A DNA stretch of 64,000 bases from assembly GCA_949987705.1 (NCBI GenBank), contig OX465283.1, positions 156,317,850 through 156,381,849 on the forward strand. Direction: 5' to 3'. Both the position numbers and the translations under genes were made by a program. Numbering within the stretch: the first letter of the stretch is position 1; each line of letters opens with the position of its first letter. The notes under the pieces were generated by a model. It ran no database searches, had not been told where the DNA came from, and saw only the letters and a list, made by a program, of their open reading frames with translations. The stretch is from Thereva unica. Taxonomy: Eukaryota > Arthropoda > Insecta > Diptera > Therevidae. This document shows positions 57,568-64,000 of the stretch, in pieces.

Positions 57568-58051
57568 TATGATTTTTTGGTATTGAGGGAGAAATAGAAT
57601 AGGGAAATGTTTATGAATCTTGATTTAATACTATGTACCTAAGAGGTTTCCGTAATTATATTTATATTGAACTGGAACTAAAAAGCGATCGCTCGAGATA
57701 TTTCTTTGTACTGGAATTTATTTTAATTCACAATAATCGGCAGCCAGACAAAGTTGTAAGAACCACCCTTCTTTTGGAGAAGGCTCAGCTCGATAAAGGA
57801 GCCTTTAAAGAGTAGGTTTTGGTGTCCAGTTTTCTGTTATAGAGTCTGCAGGCTCTAACAATGCTTCCTCCAGCCAGTGCTATTGGAGCGTCTCAACTCC
57901 TTATTGTAATCTACTAGGGTAAACCTCTATTCTTCCCTTTGTTCAGCATGCTGTGTCCTATTAAACAATCTCCTAACTTTCCTCCGCATTGCAGCCAGTA
58001 TGTCGTTCCGACAGGGCACTTTACTCGAAGACTGGAAGGAAGAAGTAGGCG

Positions 58052-58232
58052 CCTGTGCTGAAAGTCGAGTGGTATTTTGTAACAAGTCGTTTGAGTTGTA
58101 AAAAGTCACGATTTAGTCGAATTACGACTTTCAGCACAGGAGCTTAGAGTGGAAATGCTAATTTGTGTTTAGGCCCCTATACTGCAGGTCGTGATTAGAC
58201 TGAAACGCCACTTTATTCAACTCAAACGACTT
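58052..58232. repeat. Foldback element with two nested inverted repeats
   Basis: CCTGTGCTGAAAGTCG (58052-58067) is the exact reverse complement of 58125-58140. AAGTCGTTTGAGTTG (58084-58098) is the exact reverse complement of 58218-58232. The block 58084-58145 as a whole is an inverted, diverged copy of 58170-58232. Non-coding; probably a MITE remnant. Confidence 0.65.
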
Positions 58233-59343
58233 GTCAATACTGATGGTTGAAGACATCTTTAAATCACACGCTTAGCTGATAGAGGCTATGAGCAGATCTT
58301 ATTTCGATGCCAGAAGTTCCTAACATGATGTGCAAATGGTCCGATAGTGAGGCCTTATCTAGAACAAGGCAGTTTTGGATACTGTCAGACAGTAGCCTGC
58401 TAGTGAGGCTGAGATGGTGAGTTGGTATTCCCTATTTTCAAGATCGATGTTTTTCATAACAAAAATTCTAGGAGACACTCACCGTTCTCGTTTACATCAG
58501 TAATCCCTAAAATATTGGACATTTGGATCACTACCAATGACGATTGTCTGTTCATTCGGTGGCAGAACTCTAACAGTTCCTAGACCTCCTTTGGGGTCCC
58601 TTTAAGGTGATTGAAATTCCCTGCATACTTGGGATTCAAACCCAAGATTACTGCCTGCTGGGCGTTAAAAAAGCAAGGATTTAGGTGTTTTAACTAGGGA
58701 ATCCAATCCTGCGAACTCGGGATCCCGGATCAGTAAAGCGGGACTTAATAGAGAAATACTAACAATATTGCAAAAGGAATAATAAAAATATATTCAGGCC
58801 GTCCGTACACGAGTTGGCTGATTTACAATTCCAGTGCACACGCAACTGTTTTATGATTTTGCCCGTATATAGAAGTGAGAATACATAGAAGGGTCGACAG
58901 AAACGAAATATTTGAAACTAGTTTGAACTGCTTGGGTACGACTGTTCTAGCCGGTTGAAAGCGATTTCAGTTGCGTGGTTGCACTTCATCTGAACTACCT
59001 GACATTTTTCCAAAACCTCGTGACTAAACCCTAACCCCGATTGATCCAAAATCAGTTGTGCTCGTGTGTGGATAAAGATTTCATTTTGATTGCAAACTGG
59101 TTGTACTCGTGATTATTGTGAAACTATTTTGAAATTGGGCTTGCAAATCAGTCGACTCGTGTGCGGATATTTAAACTCGTTAGTTGAAGATATCTGCCTA
59201 CTAAGCAATACAACAATAAAACAAAATCGTCTAAGTATAGTTATAGGCGTGTATCCGAACGTTAACGAACATTACTGAGTTTCCATGCAGAGTTTACCTT
59301 AGGTTAACTCAGAATAAACGCCCATGGAAATACGGGTTAAGTA

Positions 59344-59677
59344 AAGTTTCGTTAAATCCAAGAAAACTCCACGAAACACGTCGGATTAAGCCGGATTTTG
59401 CATATGTGTTGTGTAAATGTCAACTTACCCTTGGCCTACGGCAGGACACATGTTTCCATGAATCGAGGTAGAGTTTTCGTTGAGTAAACAGAAAGCTTTT
59501 TCCTTCAAGTTAACTCGATGCTGTCTCCATGACGGCTCTGGGTGAAAGTGACAGATAAATAATTTTACATTGCGTCGCCGTTGATATATGTATGTGCAGT
59601 AAAGGATACTTACACATATGCCAAACTCGGCTTAACCGGACTAGTTTCGTTGAGTTTACTTGGATTTAACGAAACTT
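59344..59677. mobile_element. 334 bp long-TIR MITE, TA flanks
   Basis: AAGTTTCGTTAAATCCAAG at 59344-59362 is perfectly inverted at 59659-59677. Similarity continues inward for about 75 bp per side (AAACTC.ACGAAAC, TTAAGCCG, GCATATGTG). TA flanks both ends (59342-59343, 59678-59679). A related fragment is at 36040-36100 (CCATGC.GAGTTTACC). No ORF. Confidence 0.72.
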
Positions 59678-61539
59678 TAATTCTAAAATTCCAGCGGAGC
59701 CAATTCCAGCGTAGTTCAGAATTGGCCTGAATACCTTGTTTGACTGTAGTTTTCTTCGATTCCGCGGAATTGGGGGACTGAGATTTTGATGAGGAATTGG
59801 ATTTCTAGTTTTAAGATTTGATAGTGCAATCATAATTGCGCAACCATAAGCCGGTGCAAAAAAGGTGGAATGTGCGTCTGAAATATATGAAATTTGTACA
59901 AAACGGTGTTCAACCAAAGAGTGTGTTGTATAGACGGACTATAAGCGCCAGTTCGGAACCTTTTAACTCGGTTAAGCCGACGAGATGCCTTATTAGGGCT
60001 TGCGAAGTAAAAAAGCAAATGATTTAGTGGAGCGCTGGAGTCAGGCACTGAAGTCTTTGATAGTTTACTGAAATGTGGGCAGCAGGACATGGTGTCGTAT
60101 TTATGCCCGTTCTCGAAGGGCACAAAATAATAATATAATGGACATCTTACATTGACTGATATCATTTCCGAATATGCGTTTTAAATATTACAACGAACGA
60201 AGGTATAAAAATTCCGCGTCAATAAGTCGATTTCTGCGTCATAAAACTTGTTTAACCAAAGACACTGCCCCACCCTTGACGTACTCGCATATAAATTTCT
60301 TTTATCACTTCTGAAGGGTGGGTACGTTTTATTTTCTTAAAATTTTCCTTAAACCCACCCCAAAAACTCGCAACGACTGCTCATAATCCAGCAAGCTAAT
60401 ACGCATACAAATTCATCCTCTCAATATAACAGCGCGCATAAAAATTCATTGTTGCGTAGATTTTAAAATTCAAGTGTAAAAGGAAACTGGTTGCCGCGCG
60501 GCACAGAGGCACAGATCGGATTTAAGGGATTCAAAAATGTTGAAAGGACGAAGAAAAATTAAATCCGCGCGAAGTCCTTTTGTAGCGCTGTGATCGGGAG
60601 CTTAAAATCGAAATAATTGGAATTCTTTCTGGTCCCTTACCTTAGCCGGGAGAGAGAAGGAAAGTTAAAAAGGGGAACATATTGCGCAAAAGGACTCTAT
60701 GCAAGGATATATCCTTGTACCTAGTATACACGGGCGCGGTGAACACGAGTAGTCCTAGTCATCAGGAGTCGTATGATAAAATATGCAAATTATTTTCTCG
60801 TCAATTTTTTTTTCAGTCGTTCGTTCATTTTCATTTTAATATAAGCTTTTGGCTGTTGCTACCCTTAAGGCTGTCGCTGTATAGAGTATAGACTGTGCTG
60901 ACGTTGGCTACAATTTGCCACCCTCATTTATATTTCAAAAGCGGATTGACAGATGTGTAAATGGCTGTGTTCTAATTGTGAGTGAGATTTGCGGATCAGC
61001 GGCACAACTCGGCGCGAGGTAGCATGGAAGCGGAAATGATGTGAAAGGAATTACTACACCCACGAGTGGTTGTCTTGGGAAATTGACAGGTTGCACTTTT
61101 TTCTGGATTGGTTGTGTTTTGATGCTGTCAAAAAAAACGTGTCTTCGTCTAGTAATCAGGATTACGAGGATTTAATGAATAATAATGAGAAAAAATTTCA
61201 ATGTGCACATAACAAAAAAAAGAGTAAATAAATTAGACAAAATTCTATACTTGAGTACAGTGGCGGCGGATGGTGCTGGGCCCAGGTGGGTAGTCTGACA
61301 AACTGACCCCCTTCGAAATTGTTAATAGGCGAACACTTTCTTAGAAGGTACATCACTTCATTGCCTGTCGGAAGATGGGCCCATAGTGTGCAGAACAGCA
61401 TGTGGAGTTCCGTAGAGTTCTATCCTGGGTCCCCACCTGTGGATCACAATGTATTTGGGCTACGCCTCCCAAAAGTAGCAGTTTCAATCCGGTTTGTGGA
61501 AAACGTCGGGGTAGTGCTCTTAGGAAGACGCCTATATGA

Positions 61540-61839
61540 TGCTATAAACACGCTAAGGGCGATAACGAAATAATTTTCGCCGGAAAAGGCGAAAGTCCCG
61601 ACGAAATAAATTCCATGTATGCACACAATAAGAGCGACGGCGACAAAGAAAATGACCCCGGCAGCCGATTATGCTATACGCAAATTGAGGAGCACACGGA
61701 AATAGCAAAACAATCCCATGCCATAGCGCGCATATAAGTGGTCAAGCAACGGATAGAAAATATATTGATTCGGTCGGCATGTATTCTAATCGTTTTAGAC
61801 AGTCGCGATTCGCCGGCCGCCCTTAACATGTTTACAGTA
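61540..61839. mobile_element. PIF/Harbinger-like MITE copy 1, TSD TGA
   Basis: Left end TGCTATAAACACGCTAAGGGCG; right end CGCCCTTAACATGTTTACAGTA. Both sides carry TGA (61537-61539, 61840-61842). It shares TIRs and the internal GAGCGACGGCGACA block with copy 2. A 3 bp T-N-A duplication is typical of PIF/Harbinger. Confidence 0.72.
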
Positions 61840-62108
61840 TGAGAACAAATTACTCGCGTACGAAGCTATCAAGAGCCTACGAACACCCTCCAGCGTTGGA
61901 CGTTTGATGTGACCGATACTCAAACCACGAGTGTCCAATATCAAGCGCCCCAAGCGTATTTGGACACGTTCGGGTTTTTTTCGATGCTGACTCAATCCTT
62001 GGAAGCCCACATTTCAATGAAACTTTCACCGCATCGTGTGGAGCCGAGTGAAGAGATTAAAACGCGCCCTGAAAGCGATTAATACGTGCCCGGATGTTCG
62101 CACTATTA

Positions 62109-62312
62109 TGCTGTAAACATGCTAAGGGCGACGGCGAAACTATTTTCCACGGCCACGGCGAATGGACCGACGAAACTTATTGTGAGCACACACTAAGAGC
62201 GACGGCGACACAAATTAAAAAAACACACACCGGAATAAGCGGTGTGTTCTATTCGTTTTTGACAATCGCTGAGCAAAGCTATTCGTCGATCGCCCTTAGC
62301 TTGTTTATAGCA
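62109..62312. mobile_element. PIF/Harbinger-like MITE copy 2, TSD TTA
   Basis: Left end TGCTGTAAACATGCTAAGGG; right end CCCTTAGCTTGTTTATAGCA. TTA flanks both ends (62106-62108, 62313-62315), the preferred PIF/Harbinger target. It is 204 bp, about 100 bp shorter than copy 1. Confidence 0.74.
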
Positions 62313-62466
62313 TTAGTGAGCAGAAAACTGAAGCAATGTGGGAGGTCCTAGAGCGAGTGAGTGTGTTAAGAAGCGCCAGCGTGAGCAGCAGCATTTAACA
62401 GGTCGGCTAACAGCAGAAAATGGATGACCACATAAAGACAAAGCGCTCACTGTGAGTGCTGCGCAT

Positions 62467-62598
62467 ACAGGACATATCTAACAATACGGCGTGATATAGG
62501 GTGCGCCAAAACAATAGGGAACTTTATAGTACAGGACATATCTAACAATACGGCGTGAGTGATATAGGGTGCGCCAAAACAATTGGGAAGTTTATAGG
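62467..62598. repeat. Two-copy ~64 bp tandem duplication at a MITE end
   Basis: ACAGGACATATCTAACAATA starts at 62467 and again at 62531. The second copy has an extra GAGT before GATATAGGGTGCGCC. The unit includes the left terminus of the mariner-like element at 62567. Confidence 0.8.
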
Positions 62599-62914
62599 CA
62601 TGTGAGAAAATTATAATTCCATCCACATTAAAATTTCGTGTAAAGATAAAAGACAAGCGCTCGTGAATGGTGATTCCCCTTCGAAATTCGTTTACGGTCA
62701 CCGAACTCCTCCATAGCATCTGACCACAACAAGATTCGCAGTGAGACTGATAAAATTGTGATTGAAAATATAAATGAGGGAGTTATTTGGGCTTTTTAAC
62801 GAACGGACTGACGTTGCGCGCTTTTTCTTTTAGAATATACATTCGCAGTGGGGATTTGATACTCATTGTGCACAAAAACCCGATTTTGAGATTCCCAATT
62901 GTTTTGGCACAGGC
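62567..62914. mobile_element. Mariner-like MITE, TA flanks
   Basis: GGGTGCGCCAAAACAATTGG at the left pairs with CCAATTGTTTTGGCACAGGC at the right (17 bp perfect core, 3-4 mismatches at the tips). TA flanks both ends (62565-62566, 62915-62916). No ORF inside. Confidence 0.72.
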
Positions 62915-64000
62915 TATAGCAGGTATGATCCCATAGAGATACTGGCGAGAAAAGACATGCTTCTGTCTGATCCAGAATTTGTTACAGGGGAGCCAAATAC
63001 CTTGAGGTAACGATGCGAGTCCGTAACAGAATGGAAAACGAAGTGGGATGAGTCTGTTAAGGGTTGGTTGGTGTTGGTTATCTCAAACATGGGAGGATGG
63101 GTTACGAGAAAGCGTTTTAAAGAGAGTTAAGATAGTAAATACCTCCGTCATTTCGGGCACGAGGCCTCACTGCTGCGCCCGGAATGTCCTCGTTTTCTTT
63201 TATTATGTGACATGAGGCATATATAAGACTGAACTACATCCAATAGCTGAGGCGCCACTACCATTGAAAAATATCCTAGGAGACATGATCAGAAAATAGG
63301 ATGGACGGGAAAGTGGAAGAGAGAAATGCAAAGAAACCCAAAGAGTACTAGAAGCTAGATAAAAGCTGATCCATTGTCGCTATGCTAAGAAAGCGGAGAG
63401 AGTGGAAGATCAGGGGGTGTTTTAGTGGGTTCGAGTCCCATACAACTGGCATACAGGAGCCTATAGCTTTTCACCTTCCAACAAACGAAACTACAAAAAA
63501 TTTGCATGAACTCGATGAGTTTTAATAAAACGCATTTATAATAAAGTAGCATTGACACGTCATACTGTAAGGACTCCAGGACATGCAGGAAGCCACTTGT
63601 ATATTCAACCAACTGCAAAAATCTATCATAAAATGTGCACCACTTGTCGCAGCTCTTCTATATGTAATAAGGTTGCTGTTGATGCTGTTGAAAAAACACC
63701 CGCCACAGGAGGTTGTAATTTTTGCATTTGACATCCGTGGGATGTTGGTGGATCTGTGTGTATGGGTGTGTGTGTTAGTTGTCCCTGGTTTTCACTTATT
63801 CCTTTCCATTATCCTTAATGGTGCAATTTGGTACTGCCCCGAAGCAGTATTTTTTATGGCACTTGAAAGTACACATTGAAACGGGGACAGAAATCCCTTA
63901 CTACAATAACGCCCTGGGAAACACACTTAAACAGAAGAAAATTTATTACGTTTCACTGGGACACGACGCGAGGTGGTGGTACTTATAGGACTTGTTGAGA

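Noticed and set aside
63385..63618. Possible tRNA from GGGTTCGAGTCCCAT near 63428
   Set aside because: The B-box-like sequence has no matching A box or acceptor stem at the right spacing upstream.

Overview
The window looks like a TE-rich, AT-rich stretch of a fly genome. The best anchors are seven two-exon cecropin genes, 63-75 codons each, with one 60-70 nt intron at the same position in all of them. Genes 3-7 encode the mature N-terminus [15 protein letters not shown], which from memory is the Drosophila cecropin A N-terminus. Genes 1 and 2 have diverged. C-terminal tails past the usual ARG/VRG end, and the size of the cluster, resemble stratiomyid flies such as Hermetia illucens; this species guess is inference.

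Layout. 1-22 kb: no convincing host gene. It holds a 612 bp hAT-type non-autonomous element with a perfect 8 bp target duplication (3660-4271), an unrecognised broken ORF (5268-5790), a higher-order tandem repeat with alternating ~112 and ~128 bp units (10523-11120), several non-LTR retrotransposon relics, and a 252 bp MITE with perfect 30 bp TIRs (20643-20894). 22-39 kb: cecropin 1 (22268-22526), then an RTE-like relic, two Ty3/gypsy relics (one a head-on junction of two fragments), and a non-LTR reverse-transcriptase copy split by a TA-flanked 426 bp element. 39-58 kb: the cecropin cluster proper, genes 2, 3, 4 (+), 5 (-), 6 (+), 7 (-). 58-64 kb: mainly short inverted-repeat elements, including two PIF/Harbinger-like copies with 3 bp target duplications and a mariner-like MITE.

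How the genes work together. All seven products are predicted secreted, cationic, amphipathic antibacterial peptides of the fat-body/haemocyte humoral response. Genes 3-7 each carry a copied upstream module: kappaB-like GGGGATTNAC or a variant, a second kappaB-like GGGAAAACC, GATA cores, a TATTTAAG TATA box, and an ATCA initiator about 30 nt downstream. This predicts co-induction by Toll/IMD-type signalling.

Most notable: genes 3-7 form a near-symmetrical inverted arrangement. The outer genes 3 (+) and 7 (-) share the tail NIPPQHPM. The inner genes 5 (-) and 6 (+) share the tail [11 protein letters not shown]. The midpoints of the two pairs fall within about 300 bp of each other near 50 kb, inside a nested pair of retrotransposons. 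Intron and exon variants are shuffled among genes 4, 5 and 6, which suggests gene conversion.
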